From Curvibacter lanceolatus ATCC 14669 (GTDB lineage Bacteria; Pseudomonadota; Gammaproteobacteria; Burkholderiales; Burkholderiaceae_C), in NCBI RefSeq assembly GCF_000381265.1, contig NZ_KB906270.1:53862-117861 (forward strand): a stretch of 64,000 nucleotides of DNA, given 5' to 3'. The notes below the pieces were generated by a model. That model did no database searches. It was not told where the DNA came from and saw only the letters and a program-made list of their open reading frames with translations. The translations under genes were made by a program, and so were the position numbers. Positions 16,707-26,878 of the stretch are shown here, piece by piece (the stretch's first letter is position 1; each line of letters begins with the position of its first letter).

Positions 16707-19102
16707 CCCTGATTCTTGAGTCGGGCACGTGCACGGGCACGCAGCGACAGGAACAACAGCACGGCGATCAGCAGGGCGGCCAGGATGCCCAGGCCCAGCA
16801 GCAACAGCGGGTTGCCGGCGAGGAACCATTGCACCCAGGTCAAGGGGTCCAGGTGGCCGACGTAGTAGCTTTGTTCGGCCACCAGACTGTCCACCTGCTT
16901 GCCGCGGATCACCGAGGTGCTGCCCTGGATCTCCTTGACCAGATCGGCGTCGAGCAGGGCGTCGACGATCTGGGTCATGCCTTCGGGGTTGTTGCTGGAC
17001 AACTGCACCACGCTGCGGCCGGCGCTGACGGGTGACTCGAAGCCGGCGATCACGCCATCGTTGCTGTTGCTGTTGAAGGCCACCTGGTTGCGGCCCGGCT
17101 TGGCGCCGTCGCGCTGGCTCGGATCCCACCAGCTGAAGACCCGGTAGGCAAAGTCGGAAATCTTGAAACGGCGCGCGCCGGTCTGGATGTTGACCGGACT
17201 GGCATCCGCCCACTGGGTGAGCAGGGGCTGGTTGGAGGCTGAGCCGATCACGACCACATCCTTGCCGGCCAGGGCTTCGACCTGCTTGGGCGCAACCACA
17301 CTGACGGCGGTGGCCGGGTAGCCGGTGGAGCGGCCGAACACGCCCAGCAGGCTCAGGTAGCTGCTGTAGTCGCTGGTCGTGGGCTTTTCGGGCAGTACCA
17401 CGGCGGTTTCGGACAGGTCGGCCAGGCGGGTGAACGGAAAGCCGCTGTTGCTGAAGGCGGCCAGGTCGGGCATGGCCAGGAAGTGCGAGAAGCCGGAAAT
17501 ATCAACCGTCGAGTCGGGCTCGACCGTGCCCCGCACGTTGTCCAACACCACGTCCTTGCACGAGCCTTGTTTGACCATGTCGTGGAAGTAGTGGAACTGC
17601 AGCTGGGTCTGGGCTGGCAGTTTGAACAGCGGGATGTGGAACTGCTCGCGGGCCGGGATCAGCTCGCCGGTCGGCAGCACACTGTCCACCACGCGTTCCA
17701 CGGTGCCCGGGGTTTCGTGGCTGATGGCCAGCAGGGGCAGCGAACGCAGGAACTGCTGGTTGACGTTGATGTTCAGCGTCGATTTGTCCAGGTTTGGGCG
17801 TGGGGTGTAGCGGTACTTCAGGTCGACCGGAATACCCTTGGTGCGCCAGCTGAACAGGTCGGGCGGCAGGTGGAAGTTGACGCGGATCAGGTCGGGAGAA
17901 TAGCCCGAGACGTTGAGGTTTTCCTCTTGCACCAATTCGCCGAATTTGACGGGGCGGTCGCTGGCCAGCCAGTTGGGCGCGTCATAAGGCTTGCGTGGCT
18001 TGAGCTCGGTCAGGCTGGTGATGGTGGCCACCTGGCCCGACAGGGCTGGCGAGCCCACCGCCACGGCATTGGCCGCGATCTTGAGTTCCTTGCCGTCACG
18101 GCCCATCACCAGCAGCAGCTTGGCGGTGGCGTCGTTGGGGTTGGGCACCATGGCCACCGTGGGGCCCTGCAGGGCCGGCAGGCTCAGGCCCCCCGGGATC
18201 TGCTGGTTGCCGACCGCGAACACGATGGCGTTGCCTTGGGCTGGAATCTGATCCTGCATGGCCGGGAAGCGTGCGCCTCGGTAGCCGGCCAGGGCGCCAA
18301 ACCAGGACGACAGTGCGCCGGCGGCCTCCAGGGTGGACGCGGCGGGCGTGCCAGCAAATACCATGGGCAGGGCCAGTGGCAGTGCGTCGCGGCGGTCGAA
18401 GAAAGGCTGGGGCAGCAGGGCCAGGTCATTGGCCTGGGCAATGGGGGTGAGCGTCAGCTCCAGCACGCTGTCGTTGCCCACATTGGCCCACAGGCTGGAG
18501 TGCGTGGGGTCTTCGCAGTCGCGCGTGTAGTGGCCGATCAGCTCCAGGTTGAGTCGGTTGAACTCGGTGATCAGGCGCGGCGGGATGATGACTTCACGCT
18601 GCAGGTTCTGACCCGCCTGTTCGGTGGGCACGGGGATCGTGGCGGCCACCTGCTCGTTGATCATCACGTTGATGTGCGAGAGCTGCGGGATCAGGGACGG
18701 CGAGTAGGCGTAGTTGATCTTGAGCTTGGCGCCGGTCACCACCTGGTCAGCCCGAATGCTGAAGGTCACGCCACTGTTGCCGCGGATGCCACGCAGTTGC
18801 AGTGGGAACAGGGCCCCGAGTTGCTTGAGCGAGAAGGTGGCCGTGCGCGCGTTGGCCAGCCGTGCGCCTGGGGCATCGCCTGCTTCCGCCGCGGTCTCGG
18901 TGATGATGCGCCCCGCCCCCCCTGCGTCACGGGCGGTTGCCGCGGCCCGTGCCTTGGTGGCCGCCTCGGCGGGCTGCAGACCGGGCGCGGCCAGCAGCAG
19001 TGCAATCGCCAGGATGACCGGTTGCAGGGGCACGCGGTGGGCGGCGCGCAGAGAGAGGGCTTGAGAGGTGGAGTTCTTCATGATCTGTGGGCGTAAGGTC
19101 AC
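16703..19102 (-). CDS. bcsB: Cellulose synthase regulatory/periplasmic subunit BcsB
   Basis: Inner-membrane-anchored partner of BcsA that guides the glucan into the periplasm. 799 residues: signal peptide, periplasmic carbohydrate-binding/flavodoxin-like repeats (for example VTFSIRADQVVTGAKLKINY, SLIPQLSHINVMINEQ), and a C-terminal membrane anchor (NPLLLLGLGILAALLIAVLLF) followed by a basic tail. GTG 19102 overlaps the bcsA stop (GTGA); ATG 19081 (MKNSTSQ) is an alternative start. It is needed for BcsA activity in characterised systems. Confidence 0.95.
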   Translation of the reverse strand: MTLRPQIMKNSTSQALSLRAAHRVPLQPVILAIALLLAAPGLQPAEAATKARAAATARDAGGAGRIITETAAEAGDAPGARLANARTATFSLKQLGALFPLQLRGIRGNSGVTFSIRADQVVTGAKLKINYAYSPSLIPQLSHINVMINEQVAATIPVPTEQAGQNLQREVIIPPRLITEFNRLNLELIGHYTRDCEDPTHSSLWANVGNDSVLELTLTPIAQANDLALLPQPFFDRRDALPLALPMVFAGTPAASTLEAAGALSSWFGALAGYRGARFPAMQDQIPAQGNAIVFAVGNQQIPGGLSLPALQGPTVAMVPNPNDATAKLLLVMGRDGKELKIAANAVAVGSPALSGQVATITSLTELKPRKPYDAPNWLASDRPVKFGELVQEENLNVSGYSPDLIRVNFHLPPDLFSWRTKGIPVDLKYRYTPRPNLDKSTLNINVNQQFLRSLPLLAISHETPGTVERVVDSVLPTGELIPAREQFHIPLFKLPAQTQLQFHYFHDMVKQGSCKDVVLDNVRGTVEPDSTVDISGFSHFLAMPDLAAFSNSGFPFTRLADLSETAVVLPEKPTTSDYSSYLSLLGVFGRSTGYPATAVSVVAPKQVEALAGKDVVVIGSASNQPLLTQWADASPVNIQTGARRFKISDFAYRVFSWWDPSQRDGAKPGRNQVAFNSNSNDGVIAGFESPVSAGRSVVQLSSNNPEGMTQIVDALLDADLVKEIQGSTSVIRGKQVDSLVAEQSYYVGHLDPLTWVQWFLAGNPLLLLGLGILAALLIAVLLFLSLRARARARLKNQG

Positions 19103-21309
19103 TTGGCGTTGGAGGTCCGGCGCAGGCGCAGCGACTTGACGATGTTGCTCGCCAATTCATTGATGCCGCGCACACCGATGGCGAGCACGCCGCCGAGGGA
19201 GCTGAGGGGTTTGTCCTGCTGGCGCTGGCCCCACGTGCTGACCCAGGCATCGGCGCGGGAGAAGGTCAGGGCCGCCAACTCGGCTTGCTGGGCCAGGCTC
19301 AGGTTGTCGAAGCGCACCCCCAGCCGGCCCTTGCCGCCGAAGGTGACGACCGCAGGGAAAACCCCCTCCTCGTCCGAACGGAACAGTGACACATGCAGCC
19401 TGGTGCCGGTGGGGATCTGGACCCCGTCCGGCACGGTCAGGCCCAGGCCCTGTTGCGAGAAGTCGTCGGTCTGGCAGGTCAGCACCTTGCCGTTGTCCAG
19501 GCGGATCGCGGCGGGCAGTGCGGCCGCCACACGGGGCGTGACCCGCACCTGGCGGCTTTCGCTGGCCACGGCCAGGCTGGCACTGGACAGCACGATGTTG
19601 TAGGCCGTCCACAGCATGTTGATGAACAGGGTGGTGATCTCGGGGTTGTCCTGAAAGACCATCTGCCACACGCCGATGGCGAAGCCGAAGAGGTTGGCAA
19701 TCAGCAACACCAGGTAAGGGCGGGCGATGCCCCAGTCAAAGTAGGCCTCTTCGATCACGCCGCCTTTGGCGGTCACGTTGAACTTGCCCAATTTGGGGTT
19801 GATGAAGGCCATCAGCACCGGGCGCATGATGTACCAGGCCAGCACGGACTCGTACACCTCATTCCAGAAAGAATAGCGGTAACGGCCCTGGATGCGCGAG
19901 TTGGTGATGCTGGCGTGGGCCAGGTGAGGCAGGGCGTAGGCCGAGATCATCAAGGCGGTGGCCTGGAACACGTGGGCCCCGAACAGCAGGTAGGCCAGCG
20001 GCGCGGTCAGAAAGATCAGTCGCGGCAGGCCGTAGAAGAAATGCAGCAGAGCGTTCAGGTAGCACAGCCGCTGGCCGAACTTGAGGCCAGGGCCGAACAG
20101 GGGGTTGTCGATGCGCCCGATCTGCGCCATGCCCCGCGCCCAGCGGATGCGTTGTCCGATGTGGCCCGACAGGCTCTCGGTGGCCAGGCCGGCCGCCTGA
20201 GGGATTTCGAGGTAGGCCGTGTTGTAGCCCTTGCGGTGCAGTTTGAGGGCGGTGTGGGCGTCTTCGGTCACGGTCTCGATGGCCACGCCACCGATCTCCA
20301 TCAGCGGCGCGCGCTTGATGATGGCGCAGGAGCCACAGAAGAACGAGGCGTTCCACAGGTCGTTGCCGTCCTGCACCACACCGTAGAACAACTCACCCTC
20401 GTTGGGGGTGCGGTGGAAGGTATCGAGGTTTTTCTCGAATGGATCGGGCGAGAAGAACACGTGTGGCGTCTGCAGCATCGCCATCTTGTCGTCCTTGAGG
20501 AACCAGCCCATGCAGACCTGCAGGAAGGAGCGGGTCGGGATGTGGTCGCAGTCGAAGATGGCCACGTACTCGCCGTCGGTGCTGGCCAGGGCCGCATTGA
20601 TGTTGCCCGCCTTGGCGTGGCGGTTGTTGCCGCGGATCTTGTAGCCCACGCCCACTTCCTCGCAGAACTTGCGGAAGTCGCTACGTCGGCCATCGTCGAG
20701 CACGTAGACCTTGAGGCGGTCGGCTGGCCAATCCAGGCTCATGGCCGAGAACACGGTCTGCTTCACCACATCCAGTGGCTCGTTGTAGGTGGGGATGAAC
20801 ACATCGACGCTGGGCCAAGTCGACAAGTCGGCAGGCAGCGGCACCGGCTTGCGGCCCAGAGGCCAGATGGTCTGGAAATAGCCGATCAGCAGCACGGTGA
20901 AGGCATACAACTCGGCGGCCACCAGGCCAAAGCCGAAGAAGGCATCGAGCGGGTTTTCAAACCCCACGGTGTCGGTCAGGCGCCACCAGATGTAGCGTGT
21001 GGAGGCCGAGATCGACAGCGTCATCATGGTCAAGGTCGTCACCCGGCCCTTGGTCTTGCGCAGCAGCAGGGCCACGGCAAAGGTGGTGCTCGCAAAGATG
21101 ACCTGCTCGGTCAGGTCCAGCGGCACGCTGATCACCAGCAGGAACAGCAGAAAGGCCAGGATCCCGGTGGCGTACTGGGCGGCAGGGTGGTTCCAGACCG
21201 GGGATTCCGTGACGCTGTTCAGAAAGCGACCCCAGCGTTTGCTGGGGTCGGCCTGGGTGTCTTCGATGGAGCCGGGTGCAGCCGGTCTCGAGGGCGAGGA
21301 GGTGCTCAT
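19099..21309 (-). CDS. bcsA: Cellulose synthase catalytic subunit BcsA (UDP-forming)
   Basis: Membrane family-2 glycosyltransferase that polymerises UDP-glucose and is activated by c-di-GMP. 736 residues with helices before and after the catalytic domain. Conserved residues are all present: VLDDG (about 205), FDCDH (about 255), TED (about 349) and QRIRW (about 388). The C-terminal PilZ domain keeps RVTPR (RxxxR, about 590) and DFSQQG (DxSxxG, about 616), so c-di-GMP control should be intact. ATG 21309 overlaps the bcsQ stop by 4 bases. Confidence 0.97.
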   Translation of the reverse strand: MSTSSPSRPAAPGSIEDTQADPSKRWGRFLNSVTESPVWNHPAAQYATGILAFLLFLLVISVPLDLTEQVIFASTTFAVALLLRKTKGRVTTLTMMTLSISASTRYIWWRLTDTVGFENPLDAFFGFGLVAAELYAFTVLLIGYFQTIWPLGRKPVPLPADLSTWPSVDVFIPTYNEPLDVVKQTVFSAMSLDWPADRLKVYVLDDGRRSDFRKFCEEVGVGYKIRGNNRHAKAGNINAALASTDGEYVAIFDCDHIPTRSFLQVCMGWFLKDDKMAMLQTPHVFFSPDPFEKNLDTFHRTPNEGELFYGVVQDGNDLWNASFFCGSCAIIKRAPLMEIGGVAIETVTEDAHTALKLHRKGYNTAYLEIPQAAGLATESLSGHIGQRIRWARGMAQIGRIDNPLFGPGLKFGQRLCYLNALLHFFYGLPRLIFLTAPLAYLLFGAHVFQATALMISAYALPHLAHASITNSRIQGRYRYSFWNEVYESVLAWYIMRPVLMAFINPKLGKFNVTAKGGVIEEAYFDWGIARPYLVLLIANLFGFAIGVWQMVFQDNPEITTLFINMLWTAYNIVLSSASLAVASESRQVRVTPRVAAALPAAIRLDNGKVLTCQTDDFSQQGLGLTVPDGVQIPTGTRLHVSLFRSDEEGVFPAVVTFGGKGRLGVRFDNLSLAQQAELAALTFSRADAWVSTWGQRQQDKPLSSLGGVLAIGVRGINELASNIVKSLRLRRTSNAK

Positions 21310-22075
21310 GCGGTGGCGGTCCTGGTGAACAGGCGCTGGGCGATTTTCTCGGCACAGGCCCGGAAGTCATTGGCGGCCTGGCTGCCCGATTCGTAGTCGA
21401 GGACGCACAGGTCGTTGGCCAGGGCGTCGCCCACCGACTGATCCTGGTGGATGGTGCCCACCACGCGATCGCCGAAGCTGGAGCGGATCACGTTGGACAC
21501 GTCCTTGGAGAGCTGTCGGCTGTTGTTGACCTGGTTGACCACATAAAGCGCATCCGAGAAATTCGGCTGGTCTGTGCAGTAGGTCTGCACCAGCCGCTGC
21601 ATCAGGGGCAAGGCGGCGTAGGAAGCCGCGTCGGCCAGCACCACCACCAGGGCCAGGTGGGCTTCGGCCAAGGCCTGCTTGAGGTAGACCGACGGACCCG
21701 GCGGGGTGTCCAGCAGCACCACGGCATCGGGGGGCAGATTCAAGGCCTGCAGGTGATCGCGCAGCCAGAAAAGACGCGTCTCGATCAAGTGCTCGAAGCG
21801 GTCACGGTCGTCCTCGTTGACCACCCCGTAGGGCAGCACATACACGCCGGTGCGGCTCTCGAACACCACGCTTTTCCAGCTTTGCTGGGCCAGCGAGGCG
21901 CGCGAGATGCCTCTGAGCTCACTGGGGCTGACGCCGAAATGCAGGCCCAGCGCGTTTTGCGGATCCAGATCCAGCACCACCACGGTGCGCCCCTGGCGTG
22001 CCAGCGCACAGGCCAGGTTGGCGGTGACGGTGGTCTTGCCGACCCCACCCTTGGACGAGACAACGGCCAGAACCT

Positions 22076-22079
<4 letters not shown>
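21306..22079 (-). CDS. bcsQ: Cellulose biosynthesis ATPase BcsQ (ParA/MinD family)
   Basis: ParA-like ATPase that in other bacteria helps localise cellulose synthesis. 257 residues starting MKVLAVVSSKGGVGKTTVT, with a deviant Walker A, a DLDPQN box near residue 40 and LLDTPPG (Walker B-like) near 115. ATG 22077-22079 overlaps the stop of the preceding frame (ATGA). The gene ends by overlapping bcsA. Confidence 0.93.
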
Positions 22080-22959
<880 letters not shown>

Positions 22960-22997
22960 TGGGGCACTCTTTGACAGGCTTCATGGCCATGGCTGGC

Positions 22998-23471
22998 TCA
23001 ACGGCCAAGCCGGAAACTGACGCTGCCCCAGGCGTCTGAGGCCTGGGTCTGGCTGACGACAAGGCCCGGTGCACCCTGCTGGTCAAACCACTGCTGGTAG
23101 ACCCCTTCGAGAAAACCGGTGGTCCAATCCGTGGCCGAAGCACCGAAGGCCGAAGCCAATGGCGAGCAGAAGTGGGCAATTTCCACATGGTCAGCCTGCT
23201 GCACCAGGTTCACCCAGCCCCAGTCCAGGTCTTGCCATTGGCGTGACATGGCCGCTTGCACCCCTTCCAGGGTGGGCTGAGGGGGCAAAGGCAGTTCGGT
23301 GGCGAAGCGAAGCCCGATGCGTCGGCTCAGTGCGCGCAGGTCGGCGGGGGGGAGTGCAGCGGCGAATTCAGCTGCCAGCGCATGAAGGAAATGGCGCCAC
23401 TGGCGAGCACACTGCTGACGTGCCAAATGCTCAGACACGTCTGTCGGGTTACCCGAATTGACATCGCTCAT
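22998..23471 (-). CDS. bcsD: Cellulose synthase accessory protein BcsD
   Basis: Periplasmic ring-forming protein that, in Komagataeibacter, aligns glucan chains during crystallisation. 157 residues, close to the 156 of AcsD, with the family pattern WGWVNL...VEIAHFCSPLAS...W...FLEGVYQQWFDQQ. It has no signal peptide. First gene of the operon, 38 bp before bcsP. Its presence puts this locus with bcsD-containing (type I-like) cellulose operons. Confidence 0.85.
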   Translation of the reverse strand: MSDVNSGNPTDVSEHLARQQCARQWRHFLHALAAEFAAALPPADLRALSRRIGLRFATELPLPPQPTLEGVQAAMSRQWQDLDWGWVNLVQQADHVEIAHFCSPLASAFGASATDWTTGFLEGVYQQWFDQQGAPGLVVSQTQASDAWGSVSFRLGR

Positions 23472-23947
23472 GGCAAAAACCTGTTCTCAAATGTTATTAG
23501 GTGTATCCGGCACTGGGACTCTTGTCGATGCCTCGACCCAAATGGTTGCTAAATGTTAACAAAACATCCTGTTGCCACGGTGTGAAATTGGCCACGTTCT
23601 GGGCATCAGTCCATATGGCTTTTTTGCTCATTTAGGCGATATGTGATTTTCAATACTGTTTAGTGTTGATTTTCTCTTTTTGTGGGGTCTTGTCGAGCCG
23701 GTGACGGGGCCAGTCGGTATCAGGTGCCTTGACTGCGGGAGTTCATCGGCGACGGACCGACCGGTGGTCACCCTTTGCGGGGCGATATGACGCAAGTCAG
23801 TGCCCAACTGCTGAGTGCCGCGACGGGTTTTGGTGCAGTGGGTTGTGACGAGCAGCTCTTTCTGCCCGGTCTGGTGCATTTTTCCTGGCATGGATTTAGC
23901 TTTGGGTTCTCTGAAATTGACCATTTGGTTAGGTTTTGGATTGCCCC
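23472..23947. other. Divergent promoter region between bcsD and the ABC transporter
   Basis: 476 bp, moderately AT-rich at 23480-23690. It should hold promoters for both operons, but I could not place convincing -35/-10 pairs. ATGTTAACAAAACAT near 23552-23566 is a small inverted repeat on the cellulose side. A RutR-like site lies at 23917 on the transporter side. Confidence 0.6.
23917..23932. promoter_or_regulatory. Predicted RutR-type operator 1
   Basis: TTGACCATTTGGTTAG matches the E. coli RutR palindrome TTGACCAnnTGGTCAA at 12 of 14 defined positions. It ends 15 bp before the ATPase start codon, so bound repressor would block transcription of the importer and of the regulator gene at its end. 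Confidence 0.65.
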
Positions 23948-24772
23948 ATGTCGTCTGTTCTGATCGAAACACCTGCTGCCCCCCAGGCCGTCGTGCCCAC
24001 GGCGCGCCGCGCTGTGGAAGTGCGTGCCGCCAGCGTGATCTACCCGGCCGCCGACGCCCCCGTGCGGGCGCTGCAGGAGGTGGACCTCACCATCGCCCAG
24101 GGTGAGTTTGTCTCGCTGATCGGGCCCTCGGGCTGCGGCAAGACCACCTTGCTGCGCGTGATCGCCGATCTGGAGCCGATTTCGGGCGGCGAGGTGCTGG
24201 TCAATGGCGTGAGCCCGCGCGAGGCGCGCCAGGCCCGGGCCTATGGCTATGTGTTCCAGGCGCCGGCCCTGTTCCCGTGGCGCACTGTGCTGGCCAATGT
24301 GATGCTGCCGCTGCAGATCCAGGGGCGGGCCAAGGACGAGGCCCTGGCGGTGGCGCGTGAGCAATTGGGGCGGGTGGGCCTGGCCCAGTTCGAGAACAAA
24401 TACCCCTGGCAGTTGTCGGGCGGCATGCAGCAGCGGGTGTCGATTGCGCGGGCCATGGCCTTCGAGCCGCGCATCCTGATGATGGACGAGCCCTTTGGCG
24501 CCCTGGACGAGATCACCCGCGATGGCCTCAACGAGCAGTTGCAACAGCTGTGGTGCCGCGAGCGGCGCACGGTGGTGTTTGTCACCCACTCGATTTCCGA
24601 GGCGGTGTACCTGTCCACGCGCATCGTGGTGATGTCACCGCGCCCCGGCCGCATCGTGAAGGTGATCGAGTCGCGCCTGCCCGATGAGCGCCACCTGGGC
24701 CTGCGCGATACGCCCGAGTTCATGCAGATGGCGCACGAAGTGCGGGAGGCACTGGCCGATGGGCACCACTGA
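23948..24772 (+). CDS. ABC importer ATPase, probable pyrimidine uptake
   Basis: Nitrate/taurine/NMT1-type ATPase of 274 residues: Walker A GPSGCGKTT (about 60), Q-loop FQAPALFPWRTV, signature LSGGMQQR (about 155), Walker B ILMMDEP and switch His in VTHS. ATG 23948 lies just after operator 1; ATG 23936 is in frame but would fall closer to the operator. It overlaps the first permease by 14 bp. Pyrimidine specificity is inferred from the RutR regulator in the same operon and the neighbouring catabolic genes. Confidence 0.9.
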   Translation: MSSVLIETPAAPQAVVPTARRAVEVRAASVIYPAADAPVRALQEVDLTIAQGEFVSLIGPSGCGKTTLLRVIADLEPISGGEVLVNGVSPREARQARAYGYVFQAPALFPWRTVLANVMLPLQIQGRAKDEALAVAREQLGRVGLAQFENKYPWQLSGGMQQRVSIARAMAFEPRILMMDEPFGALDEITRDGLNEQLQQLWCRERRTVVFVTHSISEAVYLSTRIVVMSPRPGRIVKVIESRLPDERHLGLRDTPEFMQMAHEVREALADGHH

Positions 24773-25643
24773 CGCAAGGCGGGGCGGCTCGGTCGGGCCG
24801 GTGGCGGTGATCGTGGCGGCCATCGTGCTGCTCTGGTACGGCCTGGCGGTCTGGCTGAATGCCCCCGGGGCCATCGAGCGGGTGCTGAATCCGCGCGGCG
24901 CCTGGGACTGGACCGATCTGGTTCAGACCACCTGGGCCCTGCAGCGCCCGGTGCTGCCCGCGCCGCACCAGATTGCGCTCGATTTCTGGTCCAGCCTGGT
25001 GGACTGGCCGCTGGATTCACCGCGCAACCTGATGTTCCATGTCTGGGTGACCGGCCAGTCGACCCTGTTGGGCTTTGTCATGGGTACGGTGCTGGGCGGG
25101 GTGCTGGCGGTGCTGATCGTGCATTCGCGCACCCTGGACCGGGCCTTGCTGCCCTGGGTGGTGGCCTCGCAGACCATTCCCGTGCTGGCGATCGCACCCA
25201 TCGTGCTGGTGATCCTGGGCAGCCTGGGCTTCAGCGGGGTGCTGCCCAAGGCGGTGATTGCGATGTACCTGTGCTTTTTCCCGGTCACGGTGGCGGCGGT
25301 GCAGGGCCTGCGCTCGCCGCAGCGCATCGAGACCGAGTTGATGCACACCTACGCGGCCAGCCGCTGGCAGGCCTTGTGGCTGCTGCGCCTGCCGGCTGCC
25401 TTGCCCTTTGTGTTTCCGTCGCTCAAGGTGGCGATTGCCGCCGGCCTGGTGGGGGCCATGGTGGCGGAGTTGCCCACCGGGGCCCAGGCCGGCCTGGGGG
25501 CACGGCTGCTGACCGGCTCTTACTACGGCAACACGGTGCAGATCTGGTCGGCCCTGCTGATGTCGGCCCTGCTGGGCCTGGCCCTGTCGGGCGCGATGGC
25601 GGGCCTGGAGCAATGGGTTTTGCGCAACAGGAGGCGCTCATGA
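24759..25643 (+). CDS. ABC importer permease 1
   Basis: 294 residues, about six to seven helices, BPD_transp_1 family. The EAA loop (ETELMHTYAASRWQALWLLRLPAALPFV) that docks the ATPase is near residue 190. ATG 24759 lies inside the end of the ATPase gene, indicating coupling. The stop overlaps the next start (ATGA). Confidence 0.9.
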   Translation: MGTTDARRGGSVGPVAVIVAAIVLLWYGLAVWLNAPGAIERVLNPRGAWDWTDLVQTTWALQRPVLPAPHQIALDFWSSLVDWPLDSPRNLMFHVWVTGQSTLLGFVMGTVLGGVLAVLIVHSRTLDRALLPWVVASQTIPVLAIAPIVLVILGSLGFSGVLPKAVIAMYLCFFPVTVAAVQGLRSPQRIETELMHTYAASRWQALWLLRLPAALPFVFPSLKVAIAAGLVGAMVAELPTGAQAGLGARLLTGSYYGNTVQIWSALLMSALLGLALSGAMAGLEQWVLRNRRRS

Positions 25644-26791
25644 CAAGCAGTGCAAGCCCCGAAAAAATGCGCCAGGCCGGGCAGTTCACTGCCGTGGCCG
25701 CGCTGGCTTTTTGGCTGCTGTGCGGGCTGCAGCCGCTGATGGTGCTGGAGGCCGAGGGTGCGGCACCGGCCATGCAATCGCTGCTGGCCCAGCCTGCGGG
25801 CTGGCTGGCGGCCTTGCTGGGCGTGCTGGCCGCTGTTCTGGGGCTGCGCCCCAGCGGCCGTGGGGCCTCGCTGGGCCTGAGCGCTCTGGCCGGGCTGGCC
25901 GCCATCGGCTGGTTGCAACTGCCGCCGGCCCAGGCGGCCGCACCGGCCGCGGCCGGCTTCTGGCTGGGGGCTTTGGGCCTGGGCGCGTTGGCGATTTTGA
26001 CCATCCAGCGTTGCGCGGCGCTGGAAGGGCGGCGCTTCGATGCGGCGCTGGCGCCGCTGCTGTTCGGCCTGTGGGTGCTCTATGCCTGGCAGTTGCTGAC
26101 CGTGGCACTGGAGGTGCCGCGGGTGCTGCTGCCGCCGCCAGCCTTGGTGCTGCAGGCCTTGTGGACCCATGCGGCCACCCTGGGTGGTGACTTTGTGCAG
26201 ACCGTGCTCAAGGCGGTCGTGGTCGGCTGGCTGCTGGGTTCGGGCCTGGGTTTTGCCGTGGCGGTGGCGATCGACCGCCAGCCTTTCTTGCAGCGTGGCC
26301 TGCTGCCGATTGCTTCGCTGACCAGCACCGTGCCCCTGGTGGGGGTGGCGCCGATTGCAGTGATGTGGTTTGGCTTTGACTGGCCGTCCAAGGCGGCGGT
26401 GGTGGTGCTGATGACCTTCTTCCCGATGCTGGTGTCCACGCTGGCCGGGCTGCAATCGGCGGGCCGCCTGGAGCGTGAGCTGATGCACAGCTACGCCGCC
26501 AGCTATGGCCGCACGCTGTGGAGCCTGCGCCTGCCGGCGGCTTCGCCCTTTGTGGTGGGGGCGCTGAAGGTGAATGCCACGCTGGCCCTGATCGGTGCCA
26601 TCGTGGCCGAGTTCTTCGGCTCGCCCACGGCCGGGCTGGGCTTTCGCATCTCCACCGAGGCGGCGCGCATGAACATGGCCCTGGTGTGGAGCGCGATCGC
26701 GGTGGCGGCGGTCACCGGCTCGCTGGCCTACGCCTTGCTCGTGCGCCTGGAGCGCCGGGTGGCGTTCTGGCATCCCTCGGTGCGGGGCTGA
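25640..26791 (+). CDS. ABC importer permease 2
   Basis: 383 residues. An N-terminal extension with about four hydrophobic helices (residues 15-130) precedes a standard permease domain. The EAA loop is RELMHSYAASYGRTLWSLRLP, near residue 275. GGAGG precedes ATG 25640, which overlaps the upstream stop. The two permeases probably form a heterodimer. Confidence 0.9.
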   Translation: MTSSASPEKMRQAGQFTAVAALAFWLLCGLQPLMVLEAEGAAPAMQSLLAQPAGWLAALLGVLAAVLGLRPSGRGASLGLSALAGLAAIGWLQLPPAQAAAPAAAGFWLGALGLGALAILTIQRCAALEGRRFDAALAPLLFGLWVLYAWQLLTVALEVPRVLLPPPALVLQALWTHAATLGGDFVQTVLKAVVVGWLLGSGLGFAVAVAIDRQPFLQRGLLPIASLTSTVPLVGVAPIAVMWFGFDWPSKAAVVVLMTFFPMLVSTLAGLQSAGRLERELMHSYAASYGRTLWSLRLPAASPFVVGALKVNATLALIGAIVAEFFGSPTAGLGFRISTEAARMNMALVWSAIAVAAVTGSLAYALLVRLERRVAFWHPSVRG

Positions 26792-26878
26792 GGCGGCCAG
26801 GCCGGCTGCGCATCGCTTGTTTGTTTGTTCTGTGTTCTTTCACCCCTGTCTGTCTTTTTTCATCACAAGGAGCGTCCC

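Noticed and set aside
23585..23610. TTGGCCACG... as a sigma-54 promoter upstream of bcsD
   Set aside because: The GC half-box and spacing do not fit TGGCACG-N4-TTGC on either strand.
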